NCBI RefSeq assembly: GCF_044793635.1
Contig: NZ_CP084992.1
Coordinates: forward strand, 3,534,001 to 3,598,000
Direction: 5' to 3'
Length of the DNA stretch: 64,000 nucleotides
Source of the DNA: Virgibacillus_F necropolis_A
GTDB lineage: Bacteria; Bacillota; Bacilli; Bacillales; Amphibacillaceae
The translations under genes were made by a program, and so were the position numbers. The notes under the pieces were generated by a model that saw only the letters and a list, made by a program, of their open reading frames with translations, did not search any database and was not told where the DNA came from. Positions 32,825 to 40,594 of this stretch are shown here, in pieces (the stretch's first letter is position 1; every line of letters begins with the position of its first letter).

Positions 32825-34093
32825 ATGGATTTGTCAAATTCGAGTAAAATACCTCGGGAAGAAGGAATGGATCATACATTGACTCTGGCGAGAGAAGGAT
32901 ACATGTATATTTCGAATAGACGTCACAGTTTTAATTCAGATATCTTCGAGACCCGATTGTTTGGAAAGAAAGCGATTTGCATGGGTGGAAAGGAAGCTAC
33001 GGAAGTTTTTTATGACAATGACAAATTTAAAAGAAAGGGTGCAACTCCAAAAAGGGTGGTGCAATCCTTTTTTGGCAAAAATAGTGTTCAGACGTTGGAC
33101 GGGGCTGACCATAAACACCGAAAAGACATGTTAATGTCGGTCATGTCTCCTGATGGAATCCAAAAACTGACCGACATTGTAAAACAACAGTGGGACCAAG
33201 TGATCGATCAATGGGAACAGATGGATAAGGTCATTCTTTATGAAGAAATGCAGGAATTGATGTGCAGGATAGCTTGCCAGTGGGCAGGTGTACCGCTGCA
33301 AGAAGAAGAGGTAAAGAAGCGGGCAAATGATTTGGCGGCATTGTTCGAGTCAGCAGCTACTGTTGGTCCAGCTTACTGGGCGGGAAGAAATGCCCGTAAT
33401 AATGTGAATAAGTGGATTGGAGAACTCATTAGTGGGGTTCGTAATGGAGAAGTGAATCCACCTGAAAACACCATATTATACATATTTGCCTGGCATCGTG
33501 ATCTGGAAGGGAATCTTTTGGATACAGAGACTTCTGCTATAGAAGTGATCAATATCTTAAGGCCAGTTGTGGCAATCTCGATATTCAATAATTTCCTGAC
33601 GCTTGCCGTACATCATTATCCGGAAGAAAAGAAGAAACTTGGATCTGGCGAGGAAAAATATGCTGAAATGTTTATCCAGGAAGTTCGCCGCTTTTATCCG
33701 TTTTTTCCGTTTATCGCAGGACTGGTAAAAAAGGATTTCACCTGGAACGGATATAATTTTAATGAAGGGACATTAACTTTGCTGGATGTATACGGATCAA
33801 ATCATGACCCTGAAATTTGGGAAAACCCCAATCTGTTCAACCCAGAGCGGTTTGCAGAATGGGATGGCAGCCCCTTCGGATTTATTCCACAAGGTGGCGG
33901 CGATTACTGGATGGGACATCGCTGTGCTGGTGAGTGGGCCACCATTGAAGTCATGAAAGTTAGCCTTGATTACCTGGCAAGTCGAATGGATTATGAAATT
34001 CCTGACCAGGATTTAAGTTTCAGCATGGTCAGCATGCCAAGCATTCCTCATAGCAAAATAGTGATCAAAAATGTTAAGCGGAGGATTGTATAA
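32825..34093 (+). CDS. CYP152-family cytochrome P450 (fatty-acid peroxygenase)
   Basis: 422 aa. The heme loop IPQGGGDYWMGHRCAGEW with Cys367 and LRPVVAISIF with Arg246 match P450BSbeta (YbdT) of B. subtilis, where Cys363 binds heme and Arg242 holds the substrate carboxylate; the +4 offset is the same for both. Such enzymes use H2O2 instead of a reductase to hydroxylate fatty acids at the alpha or beta carbon. Soluble, no membrane anchor. Monogenic with its own terminator. Confidence 0.92.
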   Translation: MDLSNSSKIPREEGMDHTLTLAREGYMYISNRRHSFNSDIFETRLFGKKAICMGGKEATEVFYDNDKFKRKGATPKRVVQSFFGKNSVQTLDGADHKHRKDMLMSVMSPDGIQKLTDIVKQQWDQVIDQWEQMDKVILYEEMQELMCRIACQWAGVPLQEEEVKKRANDLAALFESAATVGPAYWAGRNARNNVNKWIGELISGVRNGEVNPPENTILYIFAWHRDLEGNLLDTETSAIEVINILRPVVAISIFNNFLTLAVHHYPEEKKKLGSGEEKYAEMFIQEVRRFYPFFPFIAGLVKKDFTWNGYNFNEGTLTLLDVYGSNHDPEIWENPNLFNPERFAEWDGSPFGFIPQGGGDYWMGHRCAGEWATIEVMKVSLDYLASRMDYEIPDQDLSFSMVSMPSIPHSKIVIKNVKRRIV

Positions 34094-34100
34094 ATGATAA

Positions 34101-34140
34101 AAATGAACAAAAACCCTGGCAAAGGGGTTTTTGTTCATTT
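34101..34140 (+). terminator. Intrinsic terminator
   Basis: Perfect 16-bp arms (AAATGAACAAAAACCC and complement) around an 8-nt loop, T-rich 3' arm. Confidence 0.75.
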
Positions 34141-34306
34141 TCTTTAAGATAGTTTTTTCTTCGGTCTGAAAAGATTTCCTGTTTTCTATATCCGGTTACT
34201 CGTCATCTTCATCATCACGTTCACAATCGGATTGTAATTTCAGAATACTGTGTTAAAATTAAGTCGGTAGAATTTTCTTAGTAAACTTATAAAAGGGGCT
34301 GATTTT

Positions 34307-34354
34307 ATGGAAAACAATAAAAAGGTGGTAAACCCAAGTAGTCTTGTTCTTTAG
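34307..34354 (+). other. 15-codon ORF with strong ribosome site before the DJ-1/PfpI gene
   Basis: AAAAGGGG, 8 nt, ATG, then MENNKKVVNPSSLVL and TAG, 27 bp before the next start. Could be a leader peptide or the head of a lost gene. Confidence 0.35.
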
Positions 34355-34381
34355 TTAAAAAAATAATAAGGAGATGGCCAG

Positions 34382-34938
34382 TTGAAAGCATTATTTTTTT
34401 TATACGAAGGATATGTAGATTGGGAAATCAGTCCCTTGTCCTACATGTTAAATGTTTCTGACGTCGAAATTAAAACGGCGGCATTAAGTGAAGAAGTCAC
34501 GCACGAAGGAAAGTTCAAAATAAAGGTTGATTTGAATATTGAATCATGTGATCCCGCTGACTATGACATTCTGATTATTCCGGGAGGTGAACCTGCCCCG
34601 TTCGATAAGGATGAACGTTTGTTGAACCTCATTCGTCAATTTGATGAACAAGGTAAATTAATCGCAGCGATTTGCGGAGGCCCTACATTTCTAGCAGCGG
34701 CTGGCGTTCTTCGAGAAAGAAAATATTCAACATCAATTGATGATAATCCGGAATACACGCACTATTTTAATGAAAAGTACATGAGTGAAACAGATGTAAC
34801 CAAATGCGAAAACTTAATGCTGAGGGAAACGCTTATATTGAATTTGCTATAGCTGTTGGAAAAGAGTTGGATATTTTTGAGGACAGGGAAGACGAATTAG
34901 AAACGGTATTGTTCTTTAAAAATCAACTAAGGGGATAA
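34382..34938 (+). pseudogene. DJ-1/PfpI family protein, frameshifted
   Basis: TTG 34382 after AAGGAG. Reads MKALFFLYEGYVDWEISPLS, LIIPGGEPAPFDKDERLL and the nucleophile elbow AAICGGPTFLA, all typical of the DJ-1/PfpI glutamine-amidotransferase-like fold (YdeA/YoaZ-like). The frame ends at 34852, but from about 34800 the neighbouring frame supplies the expected end: NAYIEFAIAVGKELDIFED to TAA 34938. One base is missing near 34800. Full length would be about 185 aa. If real, the product is truncated by about 30 residues of the core. Confidence 0.7.
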
Positions 34939-34955
34939 AATTTTTCCGTAATGAC

Positions 34956-34988
34956 AAAAGGTCAGCCATCGTTTCTGGTTGACCTTTT
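34956..34988 (+). terminator. Intrinsic terminator
   Basis: AAAAGGTCAGCC / GGTTGACCTTTT stem and a T-rich end, just after the DJ-1/PfpI region. Confidence 0.7.
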
Positions 34989-35020
34989 TAATATAAAAGA
35001 AAAAAGTTTAGGATGTGATT

Positions 35021-35659
35021 GTGATTGATACTAGGTTAGAAAAGAAAAAATATGTTTGGTATGCAAGTTATGGTTCTAATTTAAATAGAGATAGGTTTTT
35101 ATGTTATATAAAGGGTGGAAAACCTAAAGGATCTGAAAAAGTGGAGATTGGATGTAAAGATAAATCACTTCCAGTAAAAGAATCAACATATATCATGCAT
35201 TATCCTTTATATTTCGCAAAAGCATCAGATCGTTGGCAAAAACAAGGAGTAGCTTTTATAGGGTTGAAAAAGGATGAAAAAAACCATACATACAGTAGAA
35301 AATACTTAATAAAGCTAGAGCAATTTATGGATGTGGTAAAACAAGAAAATAATGGTGCTAAATTAAATATTGATTTAAATGAAATAATAAAGAATGGATC
35401 AAAGACATTAAAAAGAAATTCCTGGTATGGAACTGTTCTGTTTTTAGGTGAGGAAGACGGGTATCCAATTTTAACTTTTACAGCTGATTGGGAAGGTGTT
35501 CCTTTTACTAAACCGTCTAAAGAATATCTAAGTATGATAATTAATGGTCTAAAAACAACTTTAGAGCTCGACAATACGGTTGTTTTAAATTATATAAGTT
35601 CAAAACCGGGAGTAGTTAATAATTACAATAGAAATGAAATTGAAAAGCTAATTGAATAA
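35021..35659 (+). CDS. Gamma-glutamylcyclotransferase-like protein
   Basis: 212 aa. WYASYGSNLNRDRFL near the N-terminus is the substrate-loop signature of the GGCT superfamily; a beta-barrel pattern follows. Family members act on gamma-glutamyl amines, but many Firmicute homologues are uncharacterised and the general-acid Glu could not be placed with certainty. Start GTG 35021, about 8 nt after AGGATG; GTG 35015 lies too near. Confidence 0.6.
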   Translation: MIDTRLEKKKYVWYASYGSNLNRDRFLCYIKGGKPKGSEKVEIGCKDKSLPVKESTYIMHYPLYFAKASDRWQKQGVAFIGLKKDEKNHTYSRKYLIKLEQFMDVVKQENNGAKLNIDLNEIIKNGSKTLKRNSWYGTVLFLGEEDGYPILTFTADWEGVPFTKPSKEYLSMIINGLKTTLELDNTVVLNYISSKPGVVNNYNRNEIEKLIE

Positions 35660-35773
35660 TCATACTTATGTTGTTTTTAAATGGCAGCGTATCCAATGAC
35701 GGATAAATGTGAATATAAGACATGTTTTTTTTAGGCTTTGTTGTTAATGATAAAGGAGAGGGAGGTGTTAAGA

Positions 35774-35929
35774 ATGGCTAAAGATGTACTTTGCGAGGTA
35801 GACAACTGCACATATTGGGGCAAGGGGAATGTTTGTAACGCCGATCGAATATATGTGGTAACTCACAAACAAGCAAAAGCCAAAACAACAGAGGAAACGG
35901 ATTGCAAAACTTTTGAAGTTAAAAGCTAA
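35774..35929 (+). CDS. DUF1540 domain protein
   Basis: 51 aa with four conserved cysteines: LCEVDNCTYWGKGNVCNADR and DCKTFE. DUF1540 proteins are small, probably metal-binding, and several are spore-associated in Bacillaceae. ATG 35774 follows GGGAGGTG. Terminator downstream. Confidence 0.78.
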   Translation: MAKDVLCEVDNCTYWGKGNVCNADRIYVVTHKQAKAKTTEETDCKTFEVKS

Positions 35930-36038
35930 GTGACATACGTTACTACAAGAAGCATCTAATTTTTGTTGTTAACAGTGCATCATGGTATTTTCATGCAAAT
36001 GTCACGATGAAGACTTTCAATGTATTTAAATATTATTT

Positions 36039-36083
36039 AAAAGGGGGCTTACCTAAGTCAAATGACCTTGGTCAGCCCCTTTT
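36039..36083. terminator. Bidirectional terminator
   Basis: AAAAGGGG...ACC with GGT...CCCCTTTT, a long imperfect stem between converging genes, A-rich left and T-rich right. Confidence 0.6.
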
Positions 36084-36091
36084 ACTACTTC

Positions 36092-36463
36092 TTAATTCGT
36101 GAAAGTATTCTGGTCATGGACTAAAACCCATGTGTTTCCAAGCTTTTTAAAAAGTAATGTTAAATAATAAATCTTCTTGTAGGCATTGCCATCCTGATCA
36201 AGGTCATGGTAGTCAATTTCAGCCACCGCGTAACCCATCTCATGGGTGCTTTCTGCTTTTACAAGGATATAATTAAAGCTCCAGTCTTCATCAGCAAACC
36301 AATCCTTATTGAGTGCGGCCACATCTTCATATCCTTCAAACAGACGGCCGTTCGGCATAATGACACTTATAGCGGTTTGGTCAGAAAGTGTCTGTAAAAA
36401 TGATTCAAGGTCCTTCGTTTGAATTGAGTCTAAATGTTTGATTACGGTAGAATGAAAATCCAT
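36092..36463 (-). CDS. NTF2-like/SnoaL-type protein
   Basis: 123 aa, cone-shaped alpha+beta NTF2-like fold inferred from the helix-rich start (STVIKHLDSIQTKDLESFLQ) and beta-rich end (YYLTLLFKKLGNTWVLVHDQN). Members are binding proteins or small-molecule enzymes; the function is unknown. ATG 36463 is 4 nt after GGAGGAG. Its leader has a hairpin and a small upstream ORF. Confidence 0.65.
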   Translation of the reverse strand: MDFHSTVIKHLDSIQTKDLESFLQTLSDQTAISVIMPNGRLFEGYEDVAALNKDWFADEDWSFNYILVKAESTHEMGYAVAEIDYHDLDQDGNAYKKIYYLTLLFKKLGNTWVLVHDQNTFTN

Positions 36464-36478
36464 GATACTCCTCCTGTA

Positions 36479-36509
36479 ATTGAGAAATATCTGAATAGAT
36501 ATTCTCAAT
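36479..36509 (-). promoter_or_regulatory. Leader hairpin just before the NTF2-like ribosome site
   Basis: ATTGAGAATATCT pairs with AGATATTTCTCAAT (one bulged A), ending 3 nt before GGAGGAG. Could block or protect ribosome entry, or be a protein-binding site. Confidence 0.45.
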
Positions 36510-36512
36510 CTG

Positions 36513-36560
36513 TTAGTTTAGTTTTAACCTCAATTGGAAAAGTACACTTTTGTAGAACAT
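36513..36560 (-). other. 15-codon leader ORF
   Basis: AAAGGAG, 9 nt, ATG, then MFYKSVLFQLRLKLN and TAA, directly before the leader hairpin. Ribosome movement here could affect folding of the hairpin. Speculative. Confidence 0.35.
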
Positions 36561-36593
36561 GCGACATCACTCCTTTACTCTCAGTTGGGTAGT

Positions 36594-36602
36594 ATTATAG
36601 CA
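36594..36602 (-). promoter_or_regulatory. Extended -10 promoter (TGCTATAAT)
   Basis: TG-N-TATAAT on the minus strand, upstream of the leader ORF and the NTF2-like gene. No clear -35. The rest of the gap up to 36837 shows no gene. Confidence 0.5.
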
Positions 36603-36837
36603 TAATATGCCAAAAGTTTACCGTAAATTCAAAATATTCTTCGCGGGTATCGCCGCATGCCTATTCAGCAAAGGAAAATTATTACACCAAAACGAAAAAA
36701 GACAACACTGATAAAGTCAGGTCGCCCTTTTCTGTATGTTTAACTAAATTATACCACCTTTCATTACGAATTATCAGTCTTTATTTTTCCTGTTTTATTG
36801 GTAGCCTTATATATAACCACTGAATGGAGGTAGATTG

Positions 36838-37356
36838 ATGATTGATTATAGAATAATACCAAAAGAAAATTTTACTGACAAAATTGGGGAACTTGTATCT
36901 ATGCTGGAACATACAAGGGACGTTACACTGTTTGAAATCTCAAATTTAAACCAAAGCAATTTAGATTATTTACAAAATGATAGTTCGAATTCTATTGGTT
37001 CTCTTTTATCACATATTGCGTCGATTGAGTTTGTACATCAAGTTATTTCATTTGAAAATAGAGACTTATTTGAAGATGAATATTTAAAGTGGGGAACAGC
37101 TTTAGAACTAGGAGACAAAGCAAGAGAAGTAATTAAAAAACAGTCTCTTGATTATTATTTAGATGAACTATCACAAGTCAGAGAAACTACATTATCATAT
37201 CTGAAATCGAAGAAAGATAGCTGGTTGTTTTATGAAAACAAATGGGGTAATGATGTTTCTTATAATAATTACTATTTATGGTTTCACGTTATGGAGGACG
37301 AAATTAACCATCGTGGACAAATTAGAACAATTAAGCGATTGTTGAAAAATAAATAA
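36838..37356 (+). CDS. DinB/YfiT-like putative metalloenzyme
   Basis: 172 aa four-helix-bundle protein. Three histidines at DinB positions: LLSHIASIEFVH (helix 2) and HVMEDEINHRGQI near the end, the typical HxxxDxxxH-like metal site. Many Bacillus DinB proteins are thiol-dependent transferases of unknown substrate. ATG 36838 follows GGAGGT. Confidence 0.75.
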   Translation: MIDYRIIPKENFTDKIGELVSMLEHTRDVTLFEISNLNQSNLDYLQNDSSNSIGSLLSHIASIEFVHQVISFENRDLFEDEYLKWGTALELGDKAREVIKKQSLDYYLDELSQVRETTLSYLKSKKDSWLFYENKWGNDVSYNNYYLWFHVMEDEINHRGQIRTIKRLLKNK

Positions 37357-37473
37357 AAAACTAGTATTTACTTTGAATGGGACAAATCAAAGATGAGTAA
37401 CAGTCTATTGTACCCTTTCAGTGTTGATCATGGAGCTGTTTTTTTGTTGGATTTCTATTTGTAGAATACCTAA

Positions 37474-37761
37474 TCATTTTTCCTCTATTGTTATGATTAT
37501 TAATCGATAAAAAATGTATATAGCTAGATAGGATCCAGAAATTAAGAAAAAGGGATTTAAGAAGACTGCATGGATATTCGTCATAAATACGGTTTTATCT
37601 TTTATGATTTCGAAAATAGATAGAGAAGCAATATTACCAAAAATGATAGCTGATGCGACCGCCATCACATTAAAAACGGTACGAAAATTCGCCCACGATC
37701 TCTGTAAAAAGAACATAATCAAAGGGAATACCATACTTGCAATAATAAGAAAGACCTTCAT
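37474..37761 (-). CDS. 95-aa three-helix membrane protein, unknown
   Basis: Three hydrophobic segments with basic loops (RSWANFR). ATG after GAAGGTG. No family recognised. Confidence 0.5.
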   Translation of the reverse strand: MKVFLIIASMVFPLIMFFLQRSWANFRTVFNVMAVASAIIFGNIASLSIFEIIKDKTVFMTNIHAVFLNPFFLISGSYLAIYIFYRLIIITIEEK

Positions 37762-37910
37762 TGAATCACCTTCTACATACTATTTAGTACCGTTAGTATT
37801 CACGTCTTTTTGTAGATAACTCATAAATCGTAATAAATATATTATGTTACTCTTTTTATTAGAATGTTAGCATCATTGAGATACCAAACTAATAAGAAAT
37901 TAAAAAGTAT

Positions 37911-37939
37911 TTGCAATATTACTAAAGCAAAGCTATAAT
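37911..37939 (+). promoter_or_regulatory. Sigma-A promoter of the oppA-like gene
   Basis: TTGCAA (37911-37916), 17-bp spacer, TATAAT (37934-37939); the leader is about 55 nt. Confidence 0.8.
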
Positions 37940-37999
37940 ACTATTAAGCTCTGATAGAGTAATTTTTCAGAAAAATCAACTTAAGAAGGGGACTATTAA

Positions 38000-39670
38000 A
38001 TGAATGTAAAAAGTTGGGCATCATTGTTATTACTTGGTTTATTACTTAGTGTATTAGTAGCTTGTAACGGGGAAAGTGAAAATACAGAAGAAAAAGCGGA
38101 AGAATCATCAGCATCATCTGAAGAAGATGGAAAAGTACTTAATTTTACAAGCCCTGTGGCAATCCCATCGATGGATCCTTCTATTGCAACAGATGAAGCT
38201 TCATTTATTTATCTGGCGGCAACAACGGAAGGTCTTTACCGATTGGATGAGAACGCACAGACTGTTCCTGGAATTGCAAAAGAACACACAGTAAGTGAAG
38301 ATGGACTTACATGGACATTTACTTTACGTGAAGATGCAGTTTGGGAAAATGGTGATCCTGTAACCGCTCATGATTTTGTTTATTCATGGCGCCGTGCTGT
38401 TAATCCAGAAACAGGTTCTGAATATGGACCGTATATGATGAATGGCGTTATTAAAAATGCTACTGCTGTAAGCGCAGGGGAAGCTCCAGTTGAAGACCTT
38501 GGTGTTCGTGCAGAGGGTGATTATACATTTGTTGTGGAGCTTGAAAATCCAACACCATATTTTGAGTCGCTAACTACTTTTGGTACATTCTTTCCATTGA
38601 ATCAGAAGTTTGTTGAAGAACAAGGAGAAAAATTTGCTACAAGTTCTGATACGTTATTGTCAAATGGACCATATACAATAGAGAATTGGAAAAGTACAAG
38701 CAGCTCATGGGATATCGTGAAAAATGAAGACTATTGGGATGCAGACGCGGTGAAAATGGATAAATTGACTTTTGAAGTTGTAAAAGATCCGCAAACTGCA
38801 GTCAGTTTATATACATCAGGTGCAGTTGACCGTGTAGATTTAACTGCAGACCTTGTTGATAAATATAAGTCTCATGATGATTACGCCGTTTCAGCAGACA
38901 CATTTGTTTACTTCATAAAATTCAATCAAAAAGCTAACGAAGCTCTTGCAAACACAAATATACGTGCTGCAATTAGTAGAGCTTTTGACAAACAAGCTTT
39001 AGTTGACGAAATCCTTAATAATGGATCCATTGTCGCAAATGGTCTTGTACCAGCTGACTTTACTCCAATGCCTGAATCTGGAAAAGACTTCAGAGAAGTT
39101 AGTGGAGATCTTGTAACATACGATTTAGAGGCAGCTAAAGAATACTGGAAAAAAGGGTTAGAAGAAATTGGAAAAGAGTCATTGGAACTTGAGTTACTAA
39201 CAGGTGATGATGAAACGACTAAAACAATGGTTGAATATATTGCAAATCAACTTACAACAAATCTACCTGGGTTAACGGTTAATTTAAAACAAGTACCAAA
39301 AGAACAACGTCTTGATTTGGACACAAGCATGGATTATGAAATGCAAGTTTCCAGATGGGGTCCAGACTTCCTTGATCCATTCACATTTATGAATCTTTGG
39401 ACAACGAAAAGCGGGAACAACGCGATGGGCTATTCAAATCCTAAATATGATAAGTTAGTTAAAGAAACTGCAACTAAACTAGCTCAAGATAATGTAGCAC
39501 GCTATCAAAATTTCTTAAAGGCTGAGAAAATTCTATTTGAAGACGCAGCTATCGCGCCTATTTATCAGAGTTCAAGAGCTCAACTGGTTTCTCCAAAAAT
39601 TGAAGGTGTCCATGTGAACCCGTTTGGAGCAACATATGAATATAAATGGGCAGATGTTAATTCGAAATAA
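38000..39670 (+). CDS. Oligopeptide ABC transporter substrate-binding lipoprotein (OppA-like), orphan
   Basis: 556 aa. Lipobox LVACN with lipid Cys22, acidic Ser/Glu linker, then the SBP_bac_5 fold: LTWTFTLREDAVWENGDPVT and the Y-x-W-R-R-AV motif (FVYSWRRAVNPETGSEY) are characteristic of OppA. Binds oligopeptides outside the cell for import. No permease or ATPase genes adjoin it, so it must share a transporter encoded elsewhere or act as a peptide receptor. Strong promoter and own terminator. Confidence 0.9.
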   Translation: MNVKSWASLLLLGLLLSVLVACNGESENTEEKAEESSASSEEDGKVLNFTSPVAIPSMDPSIATDEASFIYLAATTEGLYRLDENAQTVPGIAKEHTVSEDGLTWTFTLREDAVWENGDPVTAHDFVYSWRRAVNPETGSEYGPYMMNGVIKNATAVSAGEAPVEDLGVRAEGDYTFVVELENPTPYFESLTTFGTFFPLNQKFVEEQGEKFATSSDTLLSNGPYTIENWKSTSSSWDIVKNEDYWDADAVKMDKLTFEVVKDPQTAVSLYTSGAVDRVDLTADLVDKYKSHDDYAVSADTFVYFIKFNQKANEALANTNIRAAISRAFDKQALVDEILNNGSIVANGLVPADFTPMPESGKDFREVSGDLVTYDLEAAKEYWKKGLEEIGKESLELELLTGDDETTKTMVEYIANQLTTNLPGLTVNLKQVPKEQRLDLDTSMDYEMQVSRWGPDFLDPFTFMNLWTTKSGNNAMGYSNPKYDKLVKETATKLAQDNVARYQNFLKAEKILFEDAAIAPIYQSSRAQLVSPKIEGVHVNPFGATYEYKWADVNSK

Positions 39671-39719
39671 TCGAGTATGATGGAAACTATATAACTAGCG
39701 ATTATATCGCTACATTTGA

Positions 39720-39748
39720 TGAAGGCTCTTGGTAAACAAGGGCCTTCA
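39720..39748 (+). terminator. Intrinsic terminator
   Basis: TGAAGGCTCTTG / CAAGGGCCTTCA stem, 5-nt loop, TTTTTGT. Confidence 0.8.
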
Positions 39749-39767
39749 TTTTTGTATTAAAAAAATA

Positions 39768-40250
39768 AGGCTCTTTTCATAAGCTTTGTTGCGTCACGAA
39801 ATCAATAAACTACGACATAACTGCTGGTTGATTTCCGCTGCAGACCGTTGCTTTCCGCGGGCACGGCTTCAGCCTCCTCGGACTGCCGTCCTGCGGGGTC
39901 TCGCCAATCTCTTGCTTCCCGCAGGAGTCTCCGTATATTCGAAATGCTAAGTTAAGGTGTAAAGTTAAATTTTTAAAATCCACCACTTTTTCAGTGGCCT
40001 TCTCCGCACTCCGGGGTCTCACCTATGCCTTTCCTCCCGCAGAAGTCGACTACCCGCAGCTCCAATCACTGAAGTTATGAGCTGACCTAGCGAAGGAAAA
40101 ACACGGAGACTCCTGCGGGAAAGCGAAGTGATGAGACCCCGCAGTGAGCGTTCTTTGCGATCGAGGAGGCTCAGCGCAAGCCCTAAGGTGCGCGTAGTGA
40201 TTTTTTCGAAGCGGTCTTTCTTGATTATAACCGCAAAACACGAACGTTAA
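39768..40250. repeat. GC-rich modular intergenic repeat, copy 2
   Basis: Starts AGGCTCTTTTCATAAGCTTT, the complement of the right end of copy 3. The part from about 40040 to 40215 runs parallel to copy 3 (CGAAGGAAA, GAGACTCCTGCGGGAAA, GAGGAGGCTCAGCGCAAGCC); the first part resembles the copy 1 modules (CTTTCCGCGGGC). It looks like a composite of two partial units. It lies between the oppA terminator and the riboswitch promoter. Confidence 0.7.
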
Positions 40251-40282
40251 AATAGTTATTAAAATTAATGTTCAGGTTTTCG

Positions 40283-40311
40283 TTGATTTTCTATTATAAA
40301 TTTGCTATATT
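40283..40311 (+). promoter_or_regulatory. Sigma-A promoter of the riboswitch transcript
   Basis: TTGATT (40283-40288), 17-bp spacer, TATATT (40306-40311), placing the start about 20 nt before the aptamer. Confidence 0.65.
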
Positions 40312-40338
40312 ATCAAGGTAACAATCTAAAATAGCATT

Positions 40339-40409
40339 ACTCGTATATACTCGGTAATATGGTCCGAGTGTTTCTACCAGGTTCCCAATGAAAGAACTGG
40401 ACTACGAGT
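40339..40409 (+). promoter_or_regulatory. Purine riboswitch aptamer, guanine class
   Basis: P1 ACTCGT / ACGAGT, P2 CTCGG-TAATATGG-TCCGAG, the conserved TTTCTACC of J2-3, P3 CCAG(G)TTC / GAACTGG, and J3-1 GACTA. The ligand-pairing base is C (adenine riboswitches have U), so it should bind guanine, hypoxanthine or a related 6-oxopurine. P3 holds one unpaired G. An intrinsic terminator lies 90 nt downstream, so ligand binding should switch transcription off. Confidence 0.9.
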
Positions 40410-40501
40410 TAAAGTATCTGGCCGTTCGGCTTCTTAGCCGCTGCCGTTTAATGATTTAGCATTATCTTATTTTGCTTAATTATCTATACTTTGACTTTCG
40501 T

Positions 40502-40541
40502 AGGTCTGGAAGGTAGAAAACATTCTACATTTTCCGGACCT
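40502..40541 (+). terminator. Riboswitch-controlled terminator
   Basis: AGGTCTGGAA...GTAGAA with TTCTAC...TTCCGGACCT, then CTTTCTTTT, between the aptamer and the coding region: the expression platform. Confidence 0.75.
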
Positions 40542-40594
40542 CTTTCTTTTGACCAAAACTACGAGTATATCAAACAACAAGGAGGAACAACATA

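Noticed and set aside
32661..32882. ORF overlapping the P450 start
   Set aside because: No ribosome site; overlaps the cwlJ terminator tail and the P450 N-terminus in another frame.
39810..40241. Minus-strand ORFs of 70 and 63 codons
   Set aside because: Entirely within repeat copy 2 and rich in Arg/Pro/Cys/Ser; no ribosome site.
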